From Tetranychus cinnabarinus (lineage: Eukaryota; Arthropoda; Arachnida; Trombidiformes; Tetranychidae): 64,000 nucleotides of DNA. Below, one piece after another: positions 32,914-42,200 of the stretch. The notes under the pieces were generated by a model that was given only the letters and a program-made list of their open reading frames with translations, ran no database searches and had not been told where the DNA came from. Every line of letters begins with the position of its first letter. Within the stretch, counting starts at the first letter, position 1. The translations under genes and the position numbers were made by a program. The stretch covers positions 7,581,501-7,645,500 of the forward strand of contig WHVY01000004.1 of NCBI GenBank assembly GCA_022266195.1, given 5' to 3'.

Positions 32914-33256
32914 TGCAACTGATGAAAAAGTGAAGATTGATTTCACTGAAAATATTACTGACATATTTTTATATGTAAAGCTACATGGTCAAGAGGTTTT
33001 CGAAAAAATACAACAACCAATAAAACCAACAATGATTCAAAGAATTAAAGATGATGCTGAAGAAATTAGAAAAAGTCTATTTGAATTTGTTCTGCAACCT
33101 CTGGATTTGGATAAATATGGAAAAGATGCTGAAAATTTCATAGCAAGAATCAACATACCTGCTTTGAAAAATGCTAAAAAATTGATTGAATCGAGTGATG
33201 ATAATGGTGTTTATGCTTCAATAGCTAAAGTATTTTTAAATCAAATATTTGAATAA
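32906..33256 (+). CDS. Unrecognised Polinton ORF downstream of the PC4-like gene
   Basis: The open frame runs from a stop at 32903-32905 to 33256 but has no ATG until about residue 41 of the frame (…PIKPTMIQRIKDD), so the start is unclear. The predicted protein is alpha-helical, acidic and basic mixed, with KDDAEEIRKSLFEFVLQPLD and IPALKNAKKLIES. Its upstream end overlaps the end of the PC4-like frame by 8 nt in a different frame, so it may be the C-terminal half of that protein, separated by a +1/-2 shift, or may need an unseen exon. AATAAA follows near 33306. Function unknown. Confidence 0.45.
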   Translation, partial: QYDATDEKVKIDFTENITDIFLYVKLHGQEVFEKIQQPIKPTMIQRIKDDAEEIRKSLFEFVLQPLDLDKYGKDAENFIARINIPALKNAKKLIESSDDNGVYASIAKVFLNQIFE

Positions 33257-33395
33257 AGCATATTTGATGCTGACCAAACTGAGCAATTGCAAATGTATTG
33301 AACTGAATAAAAAAACTTTGATGAACAAAAAACCTTATTGTTTTTTCTATAAGAAAGAAAGCGAATGGTCTTGCTAAAGAAAAAAGAGAGAGAAA

Positions 33396-34028
33396 ATGAT
33401 TACTTATGATGTTTATTTACTTCATCCATTCACCATGATGATTTCTGGTCCAACTGGTTGTGGTAAGACAGTTTGGATTCGGAACTTAGTGAATAGAATC
33501 AATCAAGTTTCTAAACCAATACCAACTGAAATCTTTTATTTTTATGGAGAGTATCAAACAATCTTCGAGACTTTTAAAAATACCAACTTTATTAAAGGCT
33601 TATCAGAAACAATGATGGAAAAATTTGACGGATCTAAACCTACATTGATTATTATAGATGATTTGATGATTGAATCAGCAAGTTCAAAGCTAATAAGTGA
33701 AATTTATACTAAAGGTTCACATCACAGAAACCTATCAATAATTCTGTTGGTGCAAAATTTATTCATCAGAGGCACAGAAAGCAGAAATATTTCCCTTAAT
33801 TCACAGTATTTTGTTCTATTTAAAAATCCTAGAGATCAATCAATTGCAACAAATATTGCAAGACAAATGTTTCCATCAAAGATCAAAAAGTTTCAAGCTA
33901 TATATGAAGAGGCAACTAAAAACCCATTTTCATATCTTTTCATAGATTTGAAACCAAATACTCCAAATGAAATTCGTTTATTAACAAATGTACTTGGAGA
34001 AGGTTTAATGCAAGCATATACAATGTAA
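33396..34028 (+). CDS. Polinton genome-packaging ATPase (FtsK/HerA, A32-like)
   Basis: 210 residues. Walker A is SGPTGCGKT (17-25) close to the N-terminus, Walker B is LIIIDD (84-89), and a downstream LLVQNLF segment fits the sensor strand. This is the compact P-loop ATPase typical of Polintons, related to poxvirus A32, which drives DNA into preformed capsids. It lies in the virion gene cluster next to the small conserved protein at 34066. The frame is intact and the ATG is the first in frame, 48 nt after a TATAAGAAAG string. Confidence 0.9.
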   Translation: MITYDVYLLHPFTMMISGPTGCGKTVWIRNLVNRINQVSKPIPTEIFYFYGEYQTIFETFKNTNFIKGLSETMMEKFDGSKPTLIIIDDLMIESASSKLISEIYTKGSHHRNLSIILLVQNLFIRGTESRNISLNSQYFVLFKNPRDQSIATNIARQMFPSKIKKFQAIYEEATKNPFSYLFIDLKPNTPNEIRLLTNVLGEGLMQAYTM

Positions 34029-34029
34029 C

Positions 34030-34037
34030 TATATAAG
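34030..34037 (+). promoter_or_regulatory. Candidate TATA element before the small GGFL protein gene
   Basis: TATATAAG begins 2 nt after the ATPase stop and 36 nt before the next ATG. It is AT-rich enough to be chance. Confidence 0.35.
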
Positions 34038-34065
34038 AATACTTAACGATTAAATCATTTCAACA

Positions 34066-34407
34066 ATGACTGTTAAAAGCTGCATTTTATGTTTACCTCA
34101 TTTAAAAAACCTAACTAAATGCAAGGGACTAATTAGTAGAAAGAAATTTCTAAAAAATTGTCCAAAAAAAATTTACAGTGTTATATGTGAAATTATAAAA
34201 AATTTTCTGAATGGAAATATCAAATTATCTGCAGCTATCACAAACAAACTTAAACCATATAAGAAAACCATGCGAATGTTAGCTAGTAGACTACACAGTT
34301 ATCAAAAGAAAAGATTAATAACACAAAAAGGTGGATTTTTGAGGACTTTATTAGTTCCAATAATAAGTATACTTGCAAAAGTAGCTGTTGAAAACTTGAC
34401 TGAATGA
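34066..34407 (+). CDS. Conserved small Polinton protein with KRLITQKGGFL motif
   Basis: 113 residues, strongly basic. Pattern: a helical domain (SVICEIIKNFLNGNIKLS), then KPYKKTMRMLASRL, then KKRLITQKGGFLRTLLVPII ending in a hydrophobic C-terminus. This arrangement is familiar from a small protein found beside the packaging ATPase in many animal Polintons. Its role is unknown; a virion core or membrane-active part is possible. Its TGA overlaps the next gene's ATG (ATGA), a compact viral-style junction. Frame intact. Confidence 0.75.
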   Translation: MTVKSCILCLPHLKNLTKCKGLISRKKFLKNCPKKIYSVICEIIKNFLNGNIKLSAAITNKLKPYKKTMRMLASRLHSYQKKRLITQKGGFLRTLLVPIISILAKVAVENLTE

Positions 34408-35189
34408 ATTCACTAACAAAGATGGTTTTGATACCAGAGGAGCAATTTAACCGACTTAATGGAAATAAAAAAGACAGCGTTGATACACTTATCAATTCAA
34501 ATATTCCTGAAAATCTCAAAATTCAATTGCTAAATCGACATTTATCAGCAAAGAACAAAAAGTTGAAATTGCATCCAATTGCTCAACCATTGAGCAACAT
34601 TACAAAAAATGAGATTGAGAATGATCAAACCATTGATGAAAGCAAATATTCAACTAAACTTGAGAAAGAAGAAGAAGAAGAAACACAAAGTGAGCCTTTT
34701 CCTGATTTTGAGTCATTTAGCAATGAATTCGTTCCAATCAATTTTTCTACTCCTATCCGACCAAATTTCGATAGGAAAGTTGAATCAAAAGAATCCAAAC
34801 CTTCACAAGATGATTTTACAACAATTGCAACTGTAACTCAGAAAAAAACTAGAAAACCTTTGTCACAAGCTGCCTTAGCAAGAATGTCATCTCTTGAAAT
34901 TGCCTTGCGTAATATTGATGATTTAGTTGCCCCAGATGGTAGTATTTTAGATGAAGATGGAGGTAAAATTGAAGGTAGTGACATCGCAAAAATCGTTCAC
35001 TATCTAAGAACTCCAACTAATCAAGCTAGCAAACAGAAAAACTTGACTGGATTGAGAAGAGTATTGATGTATATAAAAAAGGAAAGACCTGCTCTGATTA
35101 AATCAATAGCTCGAGCTTCAGTTAGAGAGAGGTTGAATAAATCAAACACTGATTCTTTAAAATGGGAGAGTCTACAGAACTATCTTTGA
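34404..35189 (+). CDS. Conserved Polinton protein of the KMVLIPEE type
   Basis: 261 residues. It begins MNSLTKMVLIPEEQFNRL; an N-terminal K-x-V-L-[IV]-P-E-E segment is a recurring signature of an uncharacterised Polinton protein located between the GGFL protein and integrase. The middle is low complexity and acidic (KEEEEE at about 90). The C-terminal part (GSDIAKIVHYLRTPTNQASK onward) looks like a folded helical domain. It overlaps the preceding gene by 4 nt and the integrase gene by 28 nt. Function unknown; a virion structural or scaffolding part is a guess. Confidence 0.65.
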   Translation: MNSLTKMVLIPEEQFNRLNGNKKDSVDTLINSNIPENLKIQLLNRHLSAKNKKLKLHPIAQPLSNITKNEIENDQTIDESKYSTKLEKEEEEETQSEPFPDFESFSNEFVPINFSTPIRPNFDRKVESKESKPSQDDFTTIATVTQKKTRKPLSQAALARMSSLEIALRNIDDLVAPDGSILDEDGGKIEGSDIAKIVHYLRTPTNQASKQKNLTGLRRVLMYIKKERPALIKSIARASVRERLNKSNTDSLKWESLQNYL

Positions 35190-36253
35190 AAGAGATCTAT
35201 TATAATCCATCTTCACCAGGTAGTTTTGGAGGATCGAAAAGGCTTTACTTAGAAGCTAAAAAACTTTTACCAGATCTATCATTTGCTCAAGTTGAGAGAT
35301 GGTTATCATCACAAGAAACATACAATCTTTTTAAACAAGCAAAAAGAAATTTTTTAAGAGTACCAATTCTAGTTAATGAAATCGATGAACAATGGCAAGC
35401 AGATTTGTTAGACATGTCTTGGCTCGCAAAAGAAAATAAAGGTTTTAAATACCTACTTTGCTGCATTGATATCTTGAGTCGATATGCTTGGGTTGTTTCT
35501 ACAAAAGATAAATCATCATCTACAATTATTAAAGGCTTCATGAGCATCTTTGAAGAGAATAATAGGAAACCAAAAAAGTTACAAACCGATCAAGGAAAAG
35601 AGTTTGTAAATTCGTATCTAATCAATTTTTTACAAAGTAATAATATACATCACTTCACATCAACAGACGATGTGATAAAGTGTGCAATAGTTGAAAGGTT
35701 CAACAGAACACTCAGAACTAGAATTTACAGATATCTCTCAGCAAATAATACATTAGTATATATTGATGTGTTGGAAAAAATTGTTGCAAGCTATAACAGT
35801 TCTTATCATAGAACTATAAAATCTTCTCCTAAAGAAGTTAATGCAAACAATGAAGAACGGATTATGTTGAATATAAGAAGTAGTCATAAAAAATTGAAAA
35901 GATTTCCAAAACCATACAAGGTTGGTGATCCGGTTAGAATCACTAGAGCGAAAGGAACATTTGAAAAGGGAGCTACCTCTACATGGACTGAAGAGATATT
36001 TACAATAAAAAAAGTAAAAAAAACACCACAAGGTTACATTTATAAATTGCAAGATTACGATAATGAAGTGATAACATCAATCTTTTATCATTATGAGTTA
36101 CAAATTGTTGAAAAAACGGAACCATTGTATAAGATTGAAAAGATACTGAAGCAGAGGATCAACCCAAAGACTAAAAAAAGAGAGTTTTTCGTCAAGTGGT
36201 TAGGTTACCCAAACAAGTTCAATAGTTGGATTGAAAATGTTGAACAGCTCTGA
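35162..36253 (+). CDS. Retroviral-type integrase with chromodomain (Polinton)
   Basis: 363 residues. The N-terminal segment has the Polinton signature YYNPSSPGSFGG. The RNase-H-fold core carries D81 (QADL), D143 (TDQGKEF) and E178 (VERFNRT), a D,D-35-E triad like retroviral and LTR-retrotransposon integrases. A C-terminal chromodomain (about 321-363: YKIEKIL...FFVKWLGYP...SWIENVEQL) could guide insertion to marked chromatin. The enzyme inserts the element's linear DNA and creates the 6-bp target duplication seen at the ends. Catalytic residues and frame are intact. Its end overlaps the penton gene by 17 nt. Confidence 0.95.
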   Translation: MGESTELSLKEIYYNPSSPGSFGGSKRLYLEAKKLLPDLSFAQVERWLSSQETYNLFKQAKRNFLRVPILVNEIDEQWQADLLDMSWLAKENKGFKYLLCCIDILSRYAWVVSTKDKSSSTIIKGFMSIFEENNRKPKKLQTDQGKEFVNSYLINFLQSNNIHHFTSTDDVIKCAIVERFNRTLRTRIYRYLSANNTLVYIDVLEKIVASYNSSYHRTIKSSPKEVNANNEERIMLNIRSSHKKLKRFPKPYKVGDPVRITRAKGTFEKGATSTWTEEIFTIKKVKKTPQGYIYKLQDYDNEVITSIFYHYELQIVEKTEPLYKIEKILKQRINPKTKKREFFVKWLGYPNKFNSWIENVEQL

Positions 36254-37082
36254 TGAAATTTATATTGACTTGGTTTCAAATGCATCTGTTGAAATATACG
36301 CTGACAATTCATTATCGAGATTCACTAATAGATTAAAAGAACCATTGAGATTTGAAGGCGAATGGGCTGTTGGGATACAAGAAATTTACTATCCTCTAAC
36401 ATATAAACCGATAAAAAGAAAATACAAAATCGCCATCATAAAAGTAAAACAAGGAACAGAGACACAAACTCGAGGTTGTACTGATCATTTTGAATACATT
36501 GAAGGAGATGAAATCTTAAACATTGTAAAAACAATTAATGATGTGATTATAAACTGCATTACAATGACAGAGAAAAATCAAGAAAACTTTGCAGAAATCG
36601 TGATGCCACAAGTTTTATTTGGTGTAGATAACAAAATAATAATAACAAAAGGACATAGTAAAACTCATAGCTTTATTCCATGGTTTTTTGATGCCAACAT
36701 TTTACACCTTCTGGGCATTAACCCTAAGCCTTTCAGAAAACAAGTTGATGAAATAATTGAAGGGTCAAGAGATAGTATAATAGCTAAACATTTACCAGAT
36801 ACAGCCATAAAATCAAATTTAATTTTCATCTACACAGATATCATTCAGGAACATCCTGTTGGTGATACATCATCTAGATTGATGAGAGTGGTTCCTTTAT
36901 CAAGAGGTGTTTTTGAAGATGTTGGTTACATGTGTTTTAGTAATCCGATTTACTATCCTTTGAGAACTAATCACATTGAAAATATAAGTATAATTTTAGC
37001 TGATGAAAATGGTTCAGAAATTAAATTTAAAACTGGTAGAGTCTATGCAAATTTACATTTTAAAAAAATCAACATTGTATAA
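36237..37082 (+). CDS. Penton (minor capsid, single jelly-roll) protein
   Basis: 281 residues from the ATG at 36237; two codons upstream in frame begin with TTG and are not needed. The opening EIYIDLVSNASVEIYADNSLS, followed by RFTNRLKEPLRFEGEWAVGI, matches the Polinton minor capsid pattern (…S..Y..N..s.F...L..pl.L.g.WevgL.Ei.yP). The end (GSEIKFKTGRVYANLHFKKI) matches the usual SG-rich closing strand. It forms the fivefold vertices of the predicted icosahedral particle with the major capsid protein at 37554. Frame intact. Confidence 0.82.
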   Translation: MLNSSDEIYIDLVSNASVEIYADNSLSRFTNRLKEPLRFEGEWAVGIQEIYYPLTYKPIKRKYKIAIIKVKQGTETQTRGCTDHFEYIEGDEILNIVKTINDVIINCITMTEKNQENFAEIVMPQVLFGVDNKIIITKGHSKTHSFIPWFFDANILHLLGINPKPFRKQVDEIIEGSRDSIIAKHLPDTAIKSNLIFIYTDIIQEHPVGDTSSRLMRVVPLSRGVFEDVGYMCFSNPIYYPLRTNHIENISIILADENGSEIKFKTGRVYANLHFKKINIV

Positions 37083-37115
37083 GAAAGCTAATAAAACATA
37101 TTTCGAAAAGTTATC

Positions 37116-37554
37116 ATGAATCGTAAAGTTTACTGTGGATGTGACAGCGATTTCCTATCTCATTATAAATCTCAATCAGGTAGAGGATATGATGAAATTA
37201 ATGTATTCAAAGTTCAACCATATCAAAGAGGGTATGGTATTGGGAGTTTTATGAAGAGAATTGGTATACCTATTTTCAGATCACTACTCAAAACAGGATT
37301 AGATAGTTGATAACAAAAATTTCAAAGAAACCCTAATTCGGCACAGTAAAACAGGCTTAAAATCAGCAGCAAAAACAGGTCTTGCAGAAATGAGCAATTT
37401 TATTGATCAAGCAGGTAGTGGTATAAGAAAAAGGAGAGCTATACAATTAAAACGAAATAAAGCTAAAAAAAGAAGGAAGCGAAAAGTAAAAAAACTTGCA
37501 ATAAGAAGGAAAAAATCTAATAAGAAATCGAGAAAGAGAGACATCTTCAGTTAA
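37116..37554 (+). pseudogene. Small basic Polinton virion protein (PX-type), frameshifted
   Basis: The first frame (37116-37310) has GRGYDEINVFKV and QPYQRGYGIGSFMKRIGIP, the pattern of the small Polinton protein placed between penton and capsid genes and likened to adenovirus pVI. It stops at 37308-37310. A different frame continues at once with a Lys/Arg-rich tail (KKRRKRKVKK and similar) to a TAA at 37552, so one extra base or two missing bases near 37305-37310 break the gene. The second frame's stop overlaps the capsid ATG (TAATG). The tail could bind DNA. Confidence 0.75.
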
Positions 37555-38795
37555 TGGAGTATTTACACGAATCATCATTTCCTTCTACTAAATCGGAATT
37601 GGAAATTTTCAAAGTCCCGCCCACACAAACTGCTATTGAATCTTCATATGAAGTTGAATATAGACCTTCTTCAAGCCTCGAGAATGGGGCTACTTATGAG
37701 ATACATGTACCACCGAGTGATGATTTCACCGACTTACAGGTGACTATGCTTTACATGGTTGTTTCTGTTGTTAGCACTAATACTACTAAAATTGCTGATG
37801 CTAAGATAACTACTGTTGAAAATTTTGGAAACTCATTGTTTGAACAGATTGATCTTTTTTTGGGAACCATTAACACATCCCAAGCTAATAATCTTTATAA
37901 TTACCAATCCTGGATTGAGGACTTACTGTTTAGACCAGTAAGCAATGTTGATGTAGGCAGAATGAATAAAAAGGATAACATTCGTATCAAGGATGCTGAA
38001 TTTGATCTTTATTTTAGATTGCATCTGCCTCTCTGCGAACAAGACAAATTACTATTGAACAATATGCCTATGACATTCAGATTCGTAAAGATTGCTGATT
38101 CTTTCCCTTTGATTAAGCTAGCTGGTGATACTGGTGCTTATAAAATAAAAATAAATAACATGGCATTGCATATAAAGCGAGTTAAGCTGTTTCCAGATGC
38201 ACAGTTAAGCATCACCCAAGCTTTACAAAAATCACCTGCTAAATACTTTATAACTAGGAATGAACCAAGAGTCTTTACTATAGGCAGTAATCTTTCTTCA
38301 GCAACTGTTGAAAATTTATTCACTGGTACACTTCCTAGGCGTGTCCTTATTGGTTTTATTGATGAATCTGCTCAAACTGGAAGTTTTGCAACTGATCCCT
38401 ATGCATTCAAGAATTTTGGTATAAATTATTTGGCTTTGAATGTCGATGGAAATATGATACCGAGTTTACCATACACTCCAAATTTTTCAAATAAACTATA
38501 TATGAGAGAATTTGTAAACCTTTACAGGTTTTTCAATCAAGATGAGGGTCAACCACAGTTGGATTTATCATATGATGATTATGGAAAAGACAAAACCTTG
38601 TTTGCATTTGATCTTACTCCTGATAATTCAATCGGAAGTGAAAATGGTACTTTATCACTTGTTAAACGCGGTACTATAAGAATGCATGTTAAATTTTCTG
38701 CAATGCTAGCATCACCTGTAAAAGTGATTGTATTTTCACAGTTTGATAATCTTATTACTATAGATAAAGATCGAATGGTTGTTTTAGATTATTAA
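37554..38795 (+). CDS. Major capsid protein (double jelly-roll, Polinton)
   Basis: 413 residues. The N-terminus (SELEIFKVPPTQTAIESS) matches the 'S.LdlF..PPTQT.i' opening of the F54H12.2-like proteins now recognised as Polinton major capsids. Further family landmarks are FGNSLFEQIDLFLG, the NMPMTFRFVK strand, SPAKYFITRNEPRVFTI and LPRRVLIGFIDESA. It is intact and sits between the frameshifted small basic protein and the maturation protease, the normal capsid cluster. With the penton, ATPase and protease it implies a real virion stage. Confidence 0.92.
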   Translation: MEYLHESSFPSTKSELEIFKVPPTQTAIESSYEVEYRPSSSLENGATYEIHVPPSDDFTDLQVTMLYMVVSVVSTNTTKIADAKITTVENFGNSLFEQIDLFLGTINTSQANNLYNYQSWIEDLLFRPVSNVDVGRMNKKDNIRIKDAEFDLYFRLHLPLCEQDKLLLNNMPMTFRFVKIADSFPLIKLAGDTGAYKIKINNMALHIKRVKLFPDAQLSITQALQKSPAKYFITRNEPRVFTIGSNLSSATVENLFTGTLPRRVLIGFIDESAQTGSFATDPYAFKNFGINYLALNVDGNMIPSLPYTPNFSNKLYMREFVNLYRFFNQDEGQPQLDLSYDDYGKDKTLFAFDLTPDNSIGSENGTLSLVKRGTIRMHVKFSAMLASPVKVIVFSQFDNLITIDKDRMVVLDY

Positions 38796-38796
38796 T

Positions 38797-39255
38797 ATGT
38801 TAACCTCAATTGAAATATTAAAGTTATTAAAACCCTTGAAAAATTTTGGTGGAGTTTATTCAATTGATAATTTACCTTTATATTCATTACCGGATAGATC
38901 ATTTATAATAAATCTAGATGAAAAATATAAAGAAGGAAGCCACTGGGTTGCCTTGTACATCAATAAAAATAGAAGAGCATATTATTTTGATTCTTTTGGC
39001 CGCCCCCCGCAAGCGCATATTTTAACTTTCATCAAGAAAACAGTTAAAAATGGTTTTGATTTCAATAAAAATAAATATCAAGCGAATGAATCAACAGCTT
39101 GTGGTTATTTTTGTATCATTTTTATTTTAATGTGCAAAAATTTGAAAAAATTTCATCAAATGTTGAGAAAATGTGCGCATCTTAATAATGAAATAAAAAT
39201 CTATATTATGATGAAAAGATTATGTAATCGTTTTATAATTTCCAAACGCATATGA
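38797..39255 (+). CDS. Adenain-like maturation cysteine protease
   Basis: 152 residues. Catalytic residues are visible in order: H49 (SHWVALY), D65 (YYFDSFGRPP) and C102 (STACGYFC), as in the adenovirus protease/Ulp1 superfamily, with Asp in place of the adenain Glu. It would trim capsid-cluster precursors. It starts one base after the capsid stop codon and its 3' end overlaps the PolB 3' end on the other strand by 36 nt. Frame intact. Confidence 0.9.
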   Translation: MLTSIEILKLLKPLKNFGGVYSIDNLPLYSLPDRSFIINLDEKYKEGSHWVALYINKNRRAYYFDSFGRPPQAHILTFIKKTVKNGFDFNKNKYQANESTACGYFCIIFILMCKNLKKFHQMLRKCAHLNNEIKIYIMMKRLCNRFIISKRI

Positions 39256-42200
39256 TGTGATTTTGTCATCCAATAAATATCTTTTATCATCTAAAGGAGA
39301 CATTACAATTTTTTTATTAGTATATAAAAATATTTCATGTGATTCTGCTCCAATTCTTGTTTGATATTCGGTCTGTATTGATTCATTTTGTAGGCAATTC
39401 ACATAGTCAGCAAAAGTTAGTTGTTTATCAACAACAGCTCTCTGGACTCCTTTAGCTCGTTTTTTTTCTTCATCTGATGTTCTAAGAGCATATAGCTTAG
39501 GTTTCAGGGCAATGAATTCTAGGATTGGATTTCCACCCATTTCATCTTTGAGAAAACCAATTTTTTTACAGTTGTGAGAAGAATACAATGGGTGGTCTTT
39601 TGGGTAATTACTGAAATCCATTATGTTACTTAAATATGCTAGATCAGCATCAATTGTTTGAGTTTTTATATTGTATATTAAACTGTCTGTGTCTGTATAC
39701 AATAATTCAATATTTGATCCATAAAATTCTTTGAACTGGTCATAATGAATAGTGTACATTTTCAGTTTCGCAATTTCCAAAACAGTGAAGCCAACAGGGA
39801 TTGGTTTATCCATATAAATCTTTCCCTTTCGCATCTCAAAAATAATATATTTGTCTCCAATTATTTTAAAATTTACACAGTATGGACTTCTTGTCATTTT
39901 TTCAGCACATTTAGGTGTAAATACAATTTGTATATTTTTATGTTTTCTTTTATTTTCAATCGTTTTTCCATAGATTGAGTTAACCATCAGCTTCCAAAAA
40001 TCTTTCTCAAAATCATTTGTTGCCGCTTGTCGCATCCTAGTACAAAAATCAACATATGGAGCCAACCATGGTGCTTGTTTGAATGAAATAGCTCTATGAA
40101 TTTTAGTTAGTTTTAAACCTTTTGTAAGGTAGTATTTCAAGTTTTCAATATATAGCACATATCTTTCCTTGTTTTTTAATGTTGCAACAAGTTTACTCGA
40201 TTTTGTATACTTTCCACCATTTTCCTTCATTTTTGCAATTAGATCTATCTGGTAATCACTGAGTAAACTTTCATCGATTTCCATTTTTTCAGGTGCTAAA
40301 GGAAATTCATCATGCAAATCATGCAAATCAGAAGGATATTCCAAGTCGACTTCAAGGATAACACCTCTTGAATCACTAGATATTTTCAAAATTTCATTAA
40401 AGTCTTTACTTTCCACCCATTCGAAATCACCTAGAGGTAAAGGCTGAGACATTGCATAACCATACAAGTTATTAACATCAAAATATTTTATATGATTTTC
40501 TTGATTATAGATGTTCCATCCTTCTGTGAATTGATTATTTGCTTTAGTATACCTTTTACTAACAATGGTGGGACCTCCACGAATACCGTTTTCAAACATC
40601 AGGAGCATATCAATATCTGTTAGCAAACCTAGTTCAACTCCAGTTCTTTTTAGAGCAGCTTGAAAAGATAATCCTGGTACTGAGAAGTAATGACATGGGT
40701 CAATGTTGAAATGAGATTGACTCATATCTCTGAAATTCTCAAAAACAGCTGCAAGTAGCATGACATCAACTCGCAAGTAAATATCATGAAAATCTCCCAG
40801 ATTTGTGCAGCCGAATTTAGTCCAAATATCAGCAAGATGACTATGTAGTGTTTGAGAAATTGTGTTTTTTGATAAAGATGAATAGAAATAATCGATATCA
40901 GGTAAAGTAGTTTCTTCAAATTAAAGGAATGAATCTATATATTCATAAGGGAGTGCACCTTTTTGACATAGCAAGAATAGATGATCACGATTTCCAAACA
41001 TTTTTTTCATGAAAGCTGCTTTTGTATTCATATCAATAGTTTCTGATAGTTTTTCCAAGCTTGCTGGTAAAAATGAAAAACTATCTAAGAAAATGAAGCG
41101 ATCCAGATAGAATCCAATGTATTTTTCTGTTGTCTGAGCGATAAGTTTTGGAGGATTATGAAAAAGATTACTTGAGATTGCTTGGAAAATCAAATGTCCA
41201 TCAAAATTTTTCAAGTTGTGGAAAATAACCGGTATTCTTTTGGGTACAGCGTAATTGATGTTACAACTATTGTGCGCCGCCCCGCGATAAATGCCTGTTA
41301 GATGATCATGGTCAATAACTTTCCTATCACTAATGGAAAATTTTTTCTTGCAAATGTGGCAAAATTTAGCATTCGAAAAGTTGACTGCATCACATGGTCT
41401 TAAGTTGTAATCAGTTATTTCTGTTTGTTCAAATAAAACATCAAGATACTTCCTTGTTTCTATTAAAGATTTTAAAAATCTTTCACTAGCATCAGGACCT
41501 CTGTAAAATTCATGCTTCACTATCTCCTTGTTCCAATCCATTACAACATAACCAAAACTGCAAACAGGTAACTCTTTAATTCGGCAGCCATCATTCTTTA
41601 CAGTTGATAGTGTTTCAAAATCAGCATAGATAACATAAGGAAATTTATGCTCTTTTTGATAACCATTGTACATGAGCAATGATTCAATTTTTTCTGGCAT
41701 GATTATGGTTGCTGGTGCATTCTTTTTGCAATCAATTTCATGTTTTTCAAGCTTATCTTTAGATTCAAATGCATTACAGCACATGTCACAATGATAGCGA
41801 TAGCTAATATGATATCTACTATACAATCGATTAAAGTTGGTAATGGGATAATAATGTCCATTATAATAGAAAACTCGAATTTTCTTATCATGGTCTGTTT
41901 TGCTTATCCTCAATGGAATCACAGTTTTTTCCTCCATGTCATAGGAATAAACATTTACCTTGATTGAATTTTTTTTTCAAAATGAGAGATGTCTTTGAGG
42001 AAACAACACCTCGCACATCTATAAAATTATATCTTTTGATGAACTTCTTGTAAGAGGATGTTCTTCCAGGATGGCTGGATTTATGTAAACATGCCAAAAC
42101 ACTGTACATGAAGCAGTCTTCAACACAATCAATTGATACCATACATAGTTTTCGAACTAATCTTTCTGGTAATTTAACACCTCTACATCCTCCTTTATGT

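Noticed and set aside
41937..41975. An intron at AAG|GTAAAT explaining the PolB frame change
   Set aside because: No usable acceptor lies before the next conserved codons, which begin within a few bases; an indel at or next to the A-run is simpler.
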